A DNA stretch of 37,827 nucleotides from Scybalenecus merdavium (GCA_018714405.1 DVNM01000041.1:1-37827), one strand, 5' to 3'; numbered from the stretch's first letter, positions 16,679 through 25,834 are shown. Notes: generated by a model from the sequence alone, not told the origin. Made by a program: numbers and translations.

Positions 16679-17990
16679 TTGCACAATGATCTCGCTCGGC
16701 TGTCCCAAAAATCAGGTCGACGCGGAGATCATGTTGAAAAAATTGGCGGACGCCGGTTTCGATGTGACCGATTCGATCGAATCGGCCGACGTTGCCATCA
16801 TCAATACTTGCGGCTTTATAGACGATGCCAAAAAAGAAGCCATTGAAACGATTTTAAATGTTGTGCAGTATAAAACAGACGGCAGTCTCGGCGCCGTCGT
16901 TGTGACCGGCTGTCTGGCAGAGCGCTACCAGGACGAGATTTTAAAAGAGATCCCGGAGGTGGACGCGGTGATCGGCATCGGCGCCGACAGCGATATTGCC
17001 AAAGTTTGCTTAAAAGCGCTGTGCGGCATTCAGACGTCTTTTTACCCGAACAAGTGTAATTTGCCGCTTGGTGATGAAAGACTGGTTTCTGCGCCTTTTC
17101 ACTGGTCGTATTTGAAAATTGCAGACGGGTGCGACAACCGCTGTGCATACTGCGCCATTCCGTCCATCCGCGGCCGGTTCCGCAGCCGCACGATCGAAAG
17201 CATCGTGCACGAGGCAGAGCAACTTGTTGCCGGCGGTGCACAGGAGCTTATTCTGGTTGCACAGGACACGACGTTTTACGGCTTTGATCTGTATGGCAGG
17301 CCGGCGCTGACCGATCTGCTGCGTGCGCTGGTAAAGGTGGACGGGTTAAAATGGATCCGCCTTTATTACTGCTATCCGGATCGTTTGAACGATGAACTGA
17401 TCGATTTGATCGCCTCTGAAGAAAAAATATGCAATTATATCGACCTGCCGCTTCAGCACTGCAGCCAGCCGCTTTTAAAGTCTATGCACCGCTACGGTTC
17501 ATTTGATACACTAAGCGTTTTGATTGACAAGCTGCGTGCGCGCATTCCGGACGTTACCCTGCGCACGACTTTTATGGTTGGTTTTCCGGGCGAGACGGAG
17601 GCGGACTTTGAAGAACTTTGCCGCTTCACCGAACGCTGCCGCTTTGATAAACTCGGTGTGTTCACGTTTTCGCCGGAGGAGGGGACACCGGCCTTTGATT
17701 ACCCTGACCAGATCGATGAATCGGTCAAGCAGCAGCGTTTTGAAACGCTTATGGACATACAGTACGCCATTACCGAGGAAAGTAACCAAAAGCGTGTCGG
17801 CCGTGTGTATGAGGCGGTGATCGACCGGTTTGAAGATGGGCGCTATTACGCCCGTTCCTATATGGATGCGCCGGAGATCGACGCAGCGATCGTCTTACAA
17901 AGCGACCGGCCGCTTGAGATCGGTACATACTGTATGGTCAAAATCACAGATTTTGACGGATATGATTTGATTGGAAGTGTGTTATCTTGA
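16668..17990 (+). CDS. rimO: Ribosomal protein S12 methylthiotransferase RimO
   Basis: 440 residues. The N-terminal UPF0004 domain has Cys12, Cys48 and Cys82 for one Fe-S cluster; the radical-SAM motif CDNRCAYC places Cys155, Cys159 and Cys162 on the second; a C-terminal TRAM domain follows. The opening ISLGCPKNQVDAE separates RimO from the tRNA enzyme MiaB. It methylthiolates an Asp of ribosomal protein S12. Overlaps recX upstream and pgsA by 4 bases downstream. Confidence 0.96.
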   Translation: MPYSCTMISLGCPKNQVDAEIMLKKLADAGFDVTDSIESADVAIINTCGFIDDAKKEAIETILNVVQYKTDGSLGAVVVTGCLAERYQDEILKEIPEVDAVIGIGADSDIAKVCLKALCGIQTSFYPNKCNLPLGDERLVSAPFHWSYLKIADGCDNRCAYCAIPSIRGRFRSRTIESIVHEAEQLVAGGAQELILVAQDTTFYGFDLYGRPALTDLLRALVKVDGLKWIRLYYCYPDRLNDELIDLIASEEKICNYIDLPLQHCSQPLLKSMHRYGSFDTLSVLIDKLRARIPDVTLRTTFMVGFPGETEADFEELCRFTERCRFDKLGVFTFSPEEGTPAFDYPDQIDESVKQQRFETLMDIQYAITEESNQKRVGRVYEAVIDRFEDGRYYARSYMDAPEIDAAIVLQSDRPLEIGTYCMVKITDFDGYDLIGSVLS

Positions 17991-18544
17991 ATTTACCCAA
18001 TAAAATTACGGTATTTCGTTTGGTGCTGGTGCCGTTTTTTGTGGCAGAAATGCTTTTGACGCACAGCTATCACTTTAGTGTTGCGCTGGTGATCTATTTT
18101 GTGGCCTGTATGAGCGACACGGTAGACGGTTCGATCGCGCGCAAAAGGCATTTGGTCACGGACTTCGGCAAACTGATGGATCCGATGGCCGACAAGGTGC
18201 TGACCACATGTGCATTTTTGTGTTTGGTCAAGCTCGGTTACTGCGACGTGATCGTGGTTATGATCATCATGGCGCGTGAATTTTTGGTGGCCGGCATGCG
18301 TATGATCGCCGCGTCCAAAGGCGTTGTGGTTGCAGCTAACAAATGGGGCAAGGCCAAAACTTTTTTGCAGATGGCGGCAACCGGCCTTACCATCTTGTCG
18401 CTGGCGATCGGTGAAGGCCCTGCCATCAATTACGACATTTTGCATACGTTTTCCAATGTGGCGTTTTGGGTGGTGGCCGTCGTTACGGCCATTTCCGGCA
18501 TCATTTATGTCAAAGACAACGCCCATGTGATCGAATCAAAATAA
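17987..18544 (+). CDS. pgsA: CDP-diacylglycerol-glycerol-3-phosphate 3-phosphatidyltransferase
   Basis: 185 residues, beginning at a TTG codon that overlaps the rimO stop (TTGA). The CDP-alcohol phosphotransferase motif D-x2-D-G-x2-A-R-x8-G-x3-D-x3-D is complete (SDTVDGSIAR, then GKLMDPMAD). Several membrane helices. It makes phosphatidylglycerol phosphate at the membrane, the committed step to phosphatidylglycerol and cardiolipin. No clear terminator follows before the T-box promoter. Confidence 0.95.
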   Translation: MNLPNKITVFRLVLVPFFVAEMLLTHSYHFSVALVIYFVACMSDTVDGSIARKRHLVTDFGKLMDPMADKVLTTCAFLCLVKLGYCDVIVVMIIMAREFLVAGMRMIAASKGVVVAANKWGKAKTFLQMAATGLTILSLAIGEGPAINYDILHTFSNVAFWVVAVVTAISGIIYVKDNAHVIESK

Positions 18545-18547
18545 GCG

Positions 18548-18575
18548 TTGCTTTTTTGAAAAATTCTGCTATAAT
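18548..18575 (+). promoter_or_regulatory. Promoter of the cysE-cysS T-box leader
   Basis: TTGCTT (18548-18553) and TATAAT (18570-18575) are 16 bases apart, immediately before the leader RNA begins. Confidence 0.65.
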
Positions 18576-18582
18576 AAATAAA

Positions 18583-18807
18583 GATAGAAAAAGGCAGTGA
18601 CCGGAAGAAGTAGGCGAAAAGCTTTTTTTCAGAGAGCGGCAGGCTGGTGGAAATGCCGCAAAAAAGCCCGCCAAAATGCATCCGTGAGCCCCTGCGGGGA
18701 ATTTCAGTATCTGCAGGCGTCTGGCCGCGTTACAGGCTGTTTGAGTATAAAAAGAGTGGAACCGCAGTGAAAATTGCCTCTGTCATTGGACAGGGGCTTT
18801 TATTTTT
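18583..18807 (+). promoter_or_regulatory. T-box riboswitch, cysteine-specific
   Basis: A 225-base leader with all landmark elements in order: AGAGAGC (18631-18637); GCTGGTGGAAA of the distal stem I loop (18643-18653); a specifier loop with TGC (18677-18679, a Cys codon) followed by ATCC and GTGAGC; the T-box TGGAACCGC (18757-18765) that pairs with the tRNA acceptor end; and an intrinsic terminator (GCCTCTGTC/GACAGGGGC, 18776-18797) with TTTTATTTTT. Uncharged tRNA-Cys would stabilise the antiterminator and switch on cysE-cysS. The specifier agrees with the downstream genes. Confidence 0.93.
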
Positions 18808-18818
18808 AGGAGGACAAC

Positions 18819-19457
18819 ATGTTTGCGGCATTGAAAGAAGACCTGCAAAGCTTTTTGGACCACGATCCGGCGGCCAAAAGCCGTGCAGAAATTTATTTTC
18901 TTTATCCTGGTTTTAAGGCGCTGCGCAGCCACAGGCGGGCACAGTGGTTTTTAAAGCACGGCATGCCGTTTTTGGCGCGCTGCATCAGCCAGAAAACGGC
19001 CAGAAAGACCGGCATCGAGATCCATCCCGGCGCCACGATCGGCCGGCGTGTGGTCATTGACCACGGCCACGGCATCGTGATCGGCGAAACGGCAGAAGTC
19101 GGCGACGATGTGCTGATTTACCAAGGGGTAACGCTTGGCGGTACCGGTAAGGACATCGGCAAGCGCCATCCGACGATTGAGCGCGGTGTAATGATCGGCG
19201 CCGGCGCCAAGATCCTCGGCCCGATCACAGTCGGCCATGGGGCAAAAGTCGCGGCCGGTGCGGTCGTTTTGTGCGATGTTGCGCCCAATGCCACCGTGGT
19301 CGGTGTGCCCGGTAAAGTCGTGCGCATCGACGGCGAACGCGTAGACGATATGGACCAGATCCATATTCCGGACCCGGTCGCACAGGCAATCGCACAGAAC
19401 CAGGAAAAAATCGCTGCACTTGAACAAAAAATCAATGAATTGGAGGAAAGGTTATGA
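18819..19457 (+). CDS. cysE: Serine O-acetyltransferase
   Basis: 212 residues, ATG 7 bases after AGGAGG. A helical N-terminus is followed by a left-handed beta-helix of hexapeptide repeats from about residue 66 (GIEIHPGATIG, IDHGHGIVIGETAEVGDD), including the YQGVTLGGTG loop; HGHGIVIGE carries the catalytic His. It makes O-acetylserine from serine and acetyl-CoA, the first step to cysteine. A short coiled coil closes the protein (EKIAALEQKINELEERL). It is under the Cys T-box and overlaps cysS by 4 bases (ATGA). Confidence 0.96.
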   Translation: MFAALKEDLQSFLDHDPAAKSRAEIYFLYPGFKALRSHRRAQWFLKHGMPFLARCISQKTARKTGIEIHPGATIGRRVVIDHGHGIVIGETAEVGDDVLIYQGVTLGGTGKDIGKRHPTIERGVMIGAGAKILGPITVGHGAKVAAGAVVLCDVAPNATVVGVPGKVVRIDGERVDDMDQIHIPDPVAQAIAQNQEKIAALEQKINELEERL

Positions 19458-20857
19458 AAATATTTAACACAATGACCCGTCAAAAGGAAGAATTTGTGCC
19501 GCTTGATGCAAATGAAGTGAAAATCTATGCCTGCGGCCCGACGGTGTATAACTATATTCACATTGGCAATGCCCGTCCGCTGTGCGTGTTTGACACGCTG
19601 CGCCGTTATCTGGAATACCGCGGTTACAACGTAAAATTCGTGCAGAATTTTACGGATATTGATGACAAAATCATCAACCGCGCAAATGAAGAGGGCGTGC
19701 CTTACAGCGAGATTTCCGAAAAATACATTCAGGAATTCTGGACGGATGCAAACGGCCTGAATGTAAAAGAGGCGACTGTGCACCCCAAGGCGACCGAAAA
19801 TATCGACGAGATCATCGCCATCATTCAGACCCTGATGGAAAAAGGTTATGCTTATAAAGCCGGCGACGATGTTTATTTCAGAACGCGCCGGTTCGACGGC
19901 TACGGCAAGCTTTCGCACCAGCCGATCGAAGACTTGGAAAGCGGCGCGCGTATTGCCGTTGGCGAGGTGAAGGACGACCCGCTGGATTTTGCTTTGTGGA
20001 AAGGCGCAAAGCCCGGCGAACCGTATTGGGATTCGCCGTTTGGCAAGGGCCGCCCGGGCTGGCACATCGAGTGCTCTGCCATGAACCGCAAGTACCTTGG
20101 CAACACGATCGACATTCACTGCGGCGGGCAGGATCTGGTATTCCCGCACCATGAAAACGAGATCGCGCAGTCCGAATGTGCAAACGGCGCCACTTTCGCA
20201 CGCTACTGGATGCACAACGGCTACATTAATGTAGACAACGTAAAAATGAGCAAATCGCTTGGCAATTTTAAAACGGTGCGTGAGATCAGCCAGGTGTATG
20301 GCTATGAGCCCATCCGCTATCTTCTGATCTCGTCCCATTACCGTTCGCCGATCAATTACAGCACCGACATTATTGAACAGTGCCAGAGCGCACTTACACG
20401 GCTTTACACATGCCGCGAAAGTCTGGACTTTGCGCTTCAAAACGCAAACGCACCGGAAACAGCGGAAAGTGACGAGACGGCGCTGCTCGCTCTGTTTGAC
20501 AGCCGCAAAACACAGTTTATTGCAGCTATGGACGACGATTTGAACACAGCCGACGCACTGGCTGCGGTTTTTGAGCTTGTAAAGGACATCAATACAAAAG
20601 TGCTCGACCAGCCGGTCTCCAAACAGGTTTGCGGTGCTGCCGCGGCGCTTTTTGACGAGCTGACCGACGTTTTGGGTCTGCTTTATAACCGCCAAAACAA
20701 TGACCTTGACAGTGAGATCGAGGCGCTGATCGCGCAGAGAAATGAGGCACGCAAAAACAAGGATTGGGCTACGGCCGACAAGATCCGCGACGATTTAAAG
20801 GCGCGCGGCATCCTGCTCAAAGACACACCAAACGGTGTGACCTGGACAAAAGCATAA
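19454..20857 (+). CDS. cysS: Cysteine-tRNA ligase
   Basis: 467 residues, the standard length. HIGN (36-39) is the class I HIGH motif and KMSKS is at 264-268. The zinc ligands are Cys27, Cys in IECSAMN, and His and Glu in FPHHENE. The HCGGQDL stretch is CysRS-specific. It charges tRNA-Cys in the cytoplasm. Co-transcribed with cysE, so low charging of tRNA-Cys raises both cysteine supply and charging capacity. Confidence 0.98.
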   Translation: MKIFNTMTRQKEEFVPLDANEVKIYACGPTVYNYIHIGNARPLCVFDTLRRYLEYRGYNVKFVQNFTDIDDKIINRANEEGVPYSEISEKYIQEFWTDANGLNVKEATVHPKATENIDEIIAIIQTLMEKGYAYKAGDDVYFRTRRFDGYGKLSHQPIEDLESGARIAVGEVKDDPLDFALWKGAKPGEPYWDSPFGKGRPGWHIECSAMNRKYLGNTIDIHCGGQDLVFPHHENEIAQSECANGATFARYWMHNGYINVDNVKMSKSLGNFKTVREISQVYGYEPIRYLLISSHYRSPINYSTDIIEQCQSALTRLYTCRESLDFALQNANAPETAESDETALLALFDSRKTQFIAAMDDDLNTADALAAVFELVKDINTKVLDQPVSKQVCGAAAALFDELTDVLGLLYNRQNNDLDSEIEALIAQRNEARKNKDWATADKIRDDLKARGILLKDTPNGVTWTKA

Positions 20858-20861
20858 TTTT

Positions 20862-20890
20862 AAGCGCCGTTTCATTTACGGCGCTTTTTT
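20862..20890 (+). terminator. Terminator after cysS
   Basis: Stem AAGCGCCGT/ACGGCGCTT (20862-20870 and 20878-20886) with a seven-base loop and a T-run, 4 bases after the cysS stop. Confidence 0.88.
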
Positions 20891-21010
20891 GCGCAAAGCC
20901 CCGGGCTGAATGTATAGGAAAATGCTGTGTTTTGGTATGGTACTGCAAACGGCTTCGTGCTACTATGATGCTATGTTGTGCATATAAATAAGGAAATGAA
21001 GTGGTTTGTT

Positions 21011-21925
21011 ATGTTGCCTTTTTTTGCCTCAAAAAAGCTTGCTGCCATTGCACATGACTCTGTGCATGCGGACATCTCGCAGGTAAAACGGTTAAATCAG
21101 GGATTTTACGGCTATGTCTACCTGCTGAAAGACCGTAAAGACCGCCGGTTCGTTGCCAAAGTGTTTAAAAATATTGGTTATATGGCGCGTGAAGAAGCGC
21201 AGCTGAACATGCTGCGCAAATATGCGCTTGTGCATGTGCCGGAAATTATAGGCAAAAGCGGCAAAATGCAAAACGGCGCATTCGATGTACTATTTATGGA
21301 GTATATCCATGGCGTAAATGCGAGCCGGCTTCATCTGCTGAGTGCATCGGACAAAGCACGTTTTGCAGATGAGGTAGTGGACAATCTGCTGGCGATCCAC
21401 AGTATATCCTCGCCGCATGGTTTCGGAGATTTTGTTGACGGCCGGTATTTTGAAACGTGGGCAGAATGTTACCGCGGCCGCATAAATGCTTTATATACGG
21501 CTTTGCAGCAGAAAAAGCCGCTTCTTTTGTCCGCCTCTTCCAGAAGGCTGATCGATACGCTTTATGCTTCTTTTGACCGTGTTTTTGCACAGCCCGTTTT
21601 AAAGAATGCACTGATCCACGGTGACTACAACCTGTGGAATCTGATGGCGGACCCGGTCACCGGCCGTTTGACCGGGATGCTCGACCCGATGGGTTGCTGT
21701 TTTGCCGACCGGGAATTGGAGCTTTTTCAGCTGGAAAACGCAAATGCCGGCGAATACGCACTGCTTGAAAACTATGCCTGCAAAGTACAGCTTAGCGACC
21801 GCTTTTTGCTGAAAAAGAATTATTACCGGTTTTGGGATGATGTTTATCATCTGGTGCACGCCAATTATTGCGACAACAAGCTTTTTCAGCGCTACGGCGG
21901 TCGGGTTCTGGAGCTTCTCGATTAA
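21011..21925 (+). CDS. APH/fructosamine-kinase-like phosphotransferase
   Basis: 304 residues from ATG 21011, or up to 315 from a GTG at 20978; the start is uncertain because no ribosome site is well spaced. It has a protein-kinase-like fold: an N-terminal lobe with a Gly-containing loop (NQGFYGYVYLL) and a Lys in RRFVAKVFKN, the catalytic HGDYNLWN and the metal-binding LDPMGCCFADRELELFQL. Such enzymes phosphorylate small molecules such as aminoglycosides, choline, homoserine or fructosamines. The motif spacing fits the fructosamine-kinase/APH branch, but the substrate cannot be told. It lies between two terminators, close to the oxidoreductase gene. Confidence 0.82.
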   Translation: MLPFFASKKLAAIAHDSVHADISQVKRLNQGFYGYVYLLKDRKDRRFVAKVFKNIGYMAREEAQLNMLRKYALVHVPEIIGKSGKMQNGAFDVLFMEYIHGVNASRLHLLSASDKARFADEVVDNLLAIHSISSPHGFGDFVDGRYFETWAECYRGRINALYTALQQKKPLLLSASSRRLIDTLYASFDRVFAQPVLKNALIHGDYNLWNLMADPVTGRLTGMLDPMGCCFADRELELFQLENANAGEYALLENYACKVQLSDRFLLKKNYYRFWDDVYHLVHANYCDNKLFQRYGGRVLELLD

Positions 21926-21945
21926 ATCACTGGGTATGTAAAGTT

Positions 21946-21974
21946 TTGCGCTTTGCATGTTCTTGGCGTATAGA
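21946..21974 (+). promoter_or_regulatory. Probable promoter of the Rieske oxidoreductase gene
   Basis: TTGCGC (21946-21951) and TATAGA (21969-21974) are 17 bases apart. The -35 matches that of the promoter at 345. It lies 52 bases before the TTG start at 22027. Confidence 0.5.
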
Positions 21975-22026
21975 ACCTGTCATTTTACCAATAATAGAAG
22001 CAGAATCTATTTGCGGAGGTGGCCGT

Positions 22027-23331
22027 TTGCAAAGCGTGTGGGAAGAAAGCGCCCGAAAGCCAAAATTTCCAAGGCTGGCGCACGATCTGAAAACAGACGT
22101 GCTGATCATCGGCGGCGGTATTGCCGGTATTTTGTGTGCATATATGCTGCAGCAGGCCGGTGTAGAATATACACTTGTGGAAGCGCGCGAGATCTGCAGC
22201 GGCATTACCAAAAACACAACGGCCAAAATCACTTTTCAGCACGGTCTGATCTACAGCCGGCTGGTGCGTGAATTCGGCGCAGAAACGGCGCGGCTTTATC
22301 TTGAAGCCAATGAACAGGCCTTTGACCGGCTCTGTAGTCTTTGTATGCAGGTTGCGTGTGATTTTGAATATAAAGACAATTATGTTTATTCTGTGGATAA
22401 CGCTGAAAAAATCGCAGATGAGCTGGCCGCATTGAAAACCATTGGCTACCAGGCGGAAACAGCAAAGCGCCTGCCGCTACCGTTTGCCGTGGCCGGTGCC
22501 GTCTACTTTAAAAAGCAGGCGCAGTTTTCACCGCTGAAGTTTTTGTACGCCATTGCAAAAGAACTGCATATTTTTGAAAATACACCGGTAAAAGAGCTGG
22601 TCGGCAAAACGGCTGTCACAGAAAACGGCCGCATTACGGCAAACAAAATCATCGTGGCCACCCATTTTCCGTTTCTCAACAAACATGGCTTCTATTTTTT
22701 GAAGATGTATCAGCACCGTTCCTATGTGATCGCGCTGGAAAATGCGCAAAACATAAACGGCATGTATGTGGACTGCGAACCAGGCGGCCTGTCTTTTCGA
22801 AACTATAACGGTCTTCTGCTGCTTGGCGGCAGCGGCCACAGAACCGGAAAAAAGGGCAGCGGCTGGCAGGCGCTGCGCAGCTTCGCCGGTTTAAACTACC
22901 GCGGAGCGCTTGAAAAATACAACTGGGCAGCGCAGGACTGTATGACGCTGGACGGTATTCCATATATTGGCGCCTACTCGTCCGGTACAGACGGCCTGTT
23001 TGTGGCGACTGGTTTCAACAAATGGGGCATGACCTCCGCCATGGCCGCAGCTACGTTGCTTTGTGATTTGGTTCGTGGGCAGAAGAATCCGTACACTGCG
23101 CTTTTTTCGCCGTCCAGAACAATTTTGCGGCCGCAGCTGGCTGTCAACGCGTTCGAGGCCGCCGTAAATCTGCTAACGCCGACGGCGCCGCGCTGTCCGC
23201 ACATGGGCTGTGCACTGAAATGGAACCGCTACGAGCACAGCTGGGACTGCCCGTGCCATGGTTCGCGCTTTACCAGAGAGGGGAAGCTGATCGACAACCC
23301 GGCAACAGGTGATTTAAAGAAGCAACCATAA
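22027..23331 (+). CDS. FAD-dependent oxidoreductase with C-terminal Rieske domain
   Basis: 434 residues. I chose the TTG at 22027, 7 bases after GGAGG (22015-22019); earlier in-frame starts would overlap the kinase gene and add residues unlike the family. The dinucleotide-binding motif GGGIAG is at 29-34, followed by a DAO-type fold. The last 45 residues carry a Rieske 2Fe-2S site: Cys390-x-His392 and Cys408-x-x-His411, with extra Cys395 and Cys410 able to form the usual disulfide. This layout matches the YhfW-type fusion of B. subtilis. It is expected to oxidise an amino acid or amine and pass electrons to the cluster. Substrate unknown. Confidence 0.92.
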   Translation: MQSVWEESARKPKFPRLAHDLKTDVLIIGGGIAGILCAYMLQQAGVEYTLVEAREICSGITKNTTAKITFQHGLIYSRLVREFGAETARLYLEANEQAFDRLCSLCMQVACDFEYKDNYVYSVDNAEKIADELAALKTIGYQAETAKRLPLPFAVAGAVYFKKQAQFSPLKFLYAIAKELHIFENTPVKELVGKTAVTENGRITANKIIVATHFPFLNKHGFYFLKMYQHRSYVIALENAQNINGMYVDCEPGGLSFRNYNGLLLLGGSGHRTGKKGSGWQALRSFAGLNYRGALEKYNWAAQDCMTLDGIPYIGAYSSGTDGLFVATGFNKWGMTSAMAAATLLCDLVRGQKNPYTALFSPSRTILRPQLAVNAFEAAVNLLTPTAPRCPHMGCALKWNRYEHSWDCPCHGSRFTREGKLIDNPATGDLKKQP

Positions 23332-23371
23332 AAAGGAAGCGCCAATTTAAGGGCGCTTCCTTTTTATGGTT
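23324..23371. terminator. Bidirectional terminator
   Basis: A perfect 20-base stem (23324-23343 and 23352-23371) with an eight-base loop. A/T-rich outer arms give T-runs on both strands. It serves the oxidoreductase gene (plus) and the SAP-like gene (minus), and overlaps the last codons of both. Confidence 0.88.
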
Positions 23372-24005
23372 ATAGATTTATAATGAGATGTTTATGTTTT
23401 TCAGCAAGATGCTGTGTATATACTTTTGGCTGATCAGAGTTTTTTACAATATGCCAAAGTATAGAAGCCGCCTTCAGCTTGTTATGTATTCTTTCGTTGT
23501 TTTTGTCTGCGCAAAAATCTTTAACAAATCGATTCCACTGGCAACAGCAGTCGTCATATTTCGCGTAATTGCTTTTGTTGTAGTATACATCTAACAGATC
23601 TTGCAATGTAAAGTTTTTATCACCATCTTGTTTGACTTTTCGCCATGTAGTTGCCATATCGGCCGTAAATTTAAAATTCTTTTTACCGGTTTGTTCTGCA
23701 AAAAACGCTCGAAATTTTGCATTAAATGAAAAACCACATTCCAATAAACTATCGTGCAGGGAAAGCAGTTTTTTATCTCGTCTTGGAACAGACAGCTTTT
23801 TATTCTTGACGGGCATGCCATTAAAATATGCCTTAATGTTTTCATTTAACGCTTGCTTTGTTCCGGTATGTTCCAGATGAAGTGTTTTACAAATCTGTGC
23901 CAGTTCCTTACGGTACCAATAGTATTTAGCAAATTCTTCGTACGAATGCAGCATATAAAAATCTGGTCGATTTATGATATGGTGTTTCTTTTGATCGTCA
24001 TCCAT
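23370..24005 (-). CDS. SAP/DUF6434-like protein
   Basis: 211 residues. The N-terminal half matches the pattern I know from SAP-domain proteins of the DUF6434 type: RPDFYMLHSYEEFAKYYW, then KELAQICKTLHLEHTGTKQALNENIKAYFNG, a helix-extended-helix element. The rest is helical and basic, with a run of three Cys in KYDDCCCQW. There is no membrane segment or signal peptide. Base composition is clearly more AT-rich than the neighbours, suggesting recent acquisition. It starts 15 bases after the GH2 stop, with a weak ribosome site. Function unknown; SAP domains often bind DNA or RNA. Confidence 0.8.
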   Translation of the reverse strand: MDDDQKKHHIINRPDFYMLHSYEEFAKYYWYRKELAQICKTLHLEHTGTKQALNENIKAYFNGMPVKNKKLSVPRRDKKLLSLHDSLLECGFSFNAKFRAFFAEQTGKKNFKFTADMATTWRKVKQDGDKNFTLQDLLDVYYNKSNYAKYDDCCCQWNRFVKDFCADKNNERIHNKLKAASILWHIVKNSDQPKVYTQHLAEKHKHLIINL

Positions 24006-24020
24006 GCCATCAACGCTTTC

Positions 24021-25766
24021 TTAAGTTTTTTCTATTGCCGCCGGGGCAGTATTGGCAGTGCGGATCTTTTTATAAGTCTCTTCAGAAAACTTTGGCTTGC
24101 GGTCGTAGGTGAACAGACCGTTTTGCTCCTGCTCCACATCGTATAGCTGCGTGTAGCAAAATCCGAGTATTTTGGGGTTTGATGTAATAGCCTCCGTCAG
24201 GCCGGAATAGCGCGCGGCAAATTCCGCCTCGCTTTTTACATCTTCTCCGTAGCCCCAGGCCTTGGTGCTTTTGTCTGATTCCCATTTGATGCCACCGTAT
24301 TCGCTGATGAATACCGGTTCGCCGCCATACTGCTGCCGGCCGGGATTATCCTTCAGTACATGGTCGTAAAGCGTGCCGTCTGTTGCCAGGTGGTCGTAAG
24401 AGGCTTTGAACGCCTCCGGTTCACCACGGTAGTCGTGCACGTCGTAAATGTCGGTCTTGACGTGGAAGTTGCCGCTTGTGTCGATGCAGGGCCGTGTCGG
24501 GTCAAGGCGTTTCGTCGCTTCATAAACGGTCAGCAGCAGGGGATCGTACTGCTTTTTACCGCGGTAGTCCCACGTTTCGTTAAACGGACACCAGCCGATA
24601 ATGCTGGGGTGGTTAAAATCGCGTTCAACAGCCTCCAGCCACTGCAGCAGAAAAACGCTGACGGCTTTTGGGGAGGAGTAGTCGAGCCCCCAGTTTGCAT
24701 ATTCACCCCAAACGATATAGCCGTACAGGTCGCAGAAGTATAAAAATCTTGGGTCGAACACTTTCTGGTGCAGACGCGCGCCGTTGAAGCCAACAGAAAG
24801 GGACAGTTCAATATCTTGTTTTAATTCTTCGTCGTTTTGTGCAGTGTAAATGCCTTTTCGGTAATATCCCTGGTCAAGCACGAGCCGCTGAAATACACTT
24901 TTTTCGTTCAGTAAAAACTGCATACCGTCAAGCCTTATACTGCGCAGCCCGAAATAGCTGTAAACACGGTCCCGGCCAAAGGTGATCTCCAGTCTGTAGA
25001 GCCGGCCGCAGCCGCATTCCCAAAGGTGTTTTTCACTCAGCGGGCTGCTTAAAGTACAGTTGCTGCAGGCGTTTGGCACATTGGCCTGACCGACCGGTTT
25101 GTCGCCGTAATACGCGGTAACACTAAGATCGGCTTTGCCGTGCAAAGTAAAAGACACTGTGGCAGTGCACTGATTAGCGTCCGGAAAGATTTTGAAACCT
25201 TCTACATACGCTTGGGGCACAAATTCCAGGTACACGTTGCCCCAAATGCCGGTCGTTCGGGTATAGCTGCAGGCGTAGCTGTTTTTGCGCGTGCTCTGCT
25301 TGCCGCCGGGCACAAGCGGATCTTTTACGTTATCTTCACAAAGAATAAACAGCTCGTTTTCGCCGTCGCGGACATAGTCGGTTATATCAAAGGCAAAAGA
25401 TGTGTAGCCGCCGGTGTGCCGGCCGGCACAAACACCGTTTACCAGCACGGTCGTTAAGTAGTCCGCTGCACCGATGTGCAGAAATACGCGCTTGTCTTTT
25501 TTAGCGATCACTATATCTTTTTTATACCAAACGGCGTTTATAAAGCCCGTATAGCCGATTCCGGAAAGCCGGCTCTCTACGCAAAATGGTACGTTGATTT
25601 TATGCGTGTAACGCGCCTGTCTGTAAAGTTTCGTGGCAAAATCTGCGTTTTTCGAAAAATGAAAAGCAGTCCGCGCTTTTTGGAAGCCGCAGTCCCAGCT
25701 GCCGTTTAAGCTTTGCCATTCTTTGCGTGCGAATTGTGGGTTTGGGTGGTTGGAAAAAGAGTCCAT
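24021..25766 (-). CDS. GH2 glycosidase (beta-galactosidase/glucuronidase-like)
   Basis: 581 residues from ATG 25766, behind GGAGGG; an earlier in-frame start lies beyond the promoter. Domain order: jelly-roll sugar-binding domain (about 15-185), Ig-like domain (to about 275), TIM barrel. The acid/base is Glu397 in PFNETWD and the nucleophile Glu489 in FISEYGG, both in the expected GH2 context. No signal peptide, so it is cytoplasmic. It carries its own strong promoter, so it can be expressed apart from the larger GH2 upstream. The substrate is probably a beta-galactoside or beta-glucuronide; the sequence does not settle which. Confidence 0.9.
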   Translation of the reverse strand: MDSFSNHPNPQFARKEWQSLNGSWDCGFQKARTAFHFSKNADFATKLYRQARYTHKINVPFCVESRLSGIGYTGFINAVWYKKDIVIAKKDKRVFLHIGAADYLTTVLVNGVCAGRHTGGYTSFAFDITDYVRDGENELFILCEDNVKDPLVPGGKQSTRKNSYACSYTRTTGIWGNVYLEFVPQAYVEGFKIFPDANQCTATVSFTLHGKADLSVTAYYGDKPVGQANVPNACSNCTLSSPLSEKHLWECGCGRLYRLEITFGRDRVYSYFGLRSIRLDGMQFLLNEKSVFQRLVLDQGYYRKGIYTAQNDEELKQDIELSLSVGFNGARLHQKVFDPRFLYFCDLYGYIVWGEYANWGLDYSSPKAVSVFLLQWLEAVERDFNHPSIIGWCPFNETWDYRGKKQYDPLLLTVYEATKRLDPTRPCIDTSGNFHVKTDIYDVHDYRGEPEAFKASYDHLATDGTLYDHVLKDNPGRQQYGGEPVFISEYGGIKWESDKSTKAWGYGEDVKSEAEFAARYSGLTEAITSNPKILGFCYTQLYDVEQEQNGLFTYDRKPKFSEETYKKIRTANTAPAAIEKT

Positions 25767-25793
25767 AAGCGCCCTCCAGATGTCTTTTTTATT

Positions 25794-25822
25794 ATTATAA
25801 AGTACAGCGTACAAATAGTCAA
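25794..25822 (-). promoter_or_regulatory. Promoter of the 581-residue GH2 gene
   Basis: On the minus strand, TTGACT (25822-25817) and TATAAT (25799-25794) are 17 bases apart. It lies just after the terminator of the upstream GH2 gene, showing that this gene is a separate transcription unit. Confidence 0.8.
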
Positions 25823-25834
25823 TTCGGTAAAAAT

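Noticed and set aside
18647..18916. 89-residue open frame over the T-box leader
   Set aside because: It lies across conserved riboswitch elements and the cysE start; an artefact of structured RNA.
19118..20695. 525-residue open frame antisense to cysE-cysS
   Set aside because: Both sense genes are unmistakable; this is a mirror frame lacking a ribosome site and homologous motifs.
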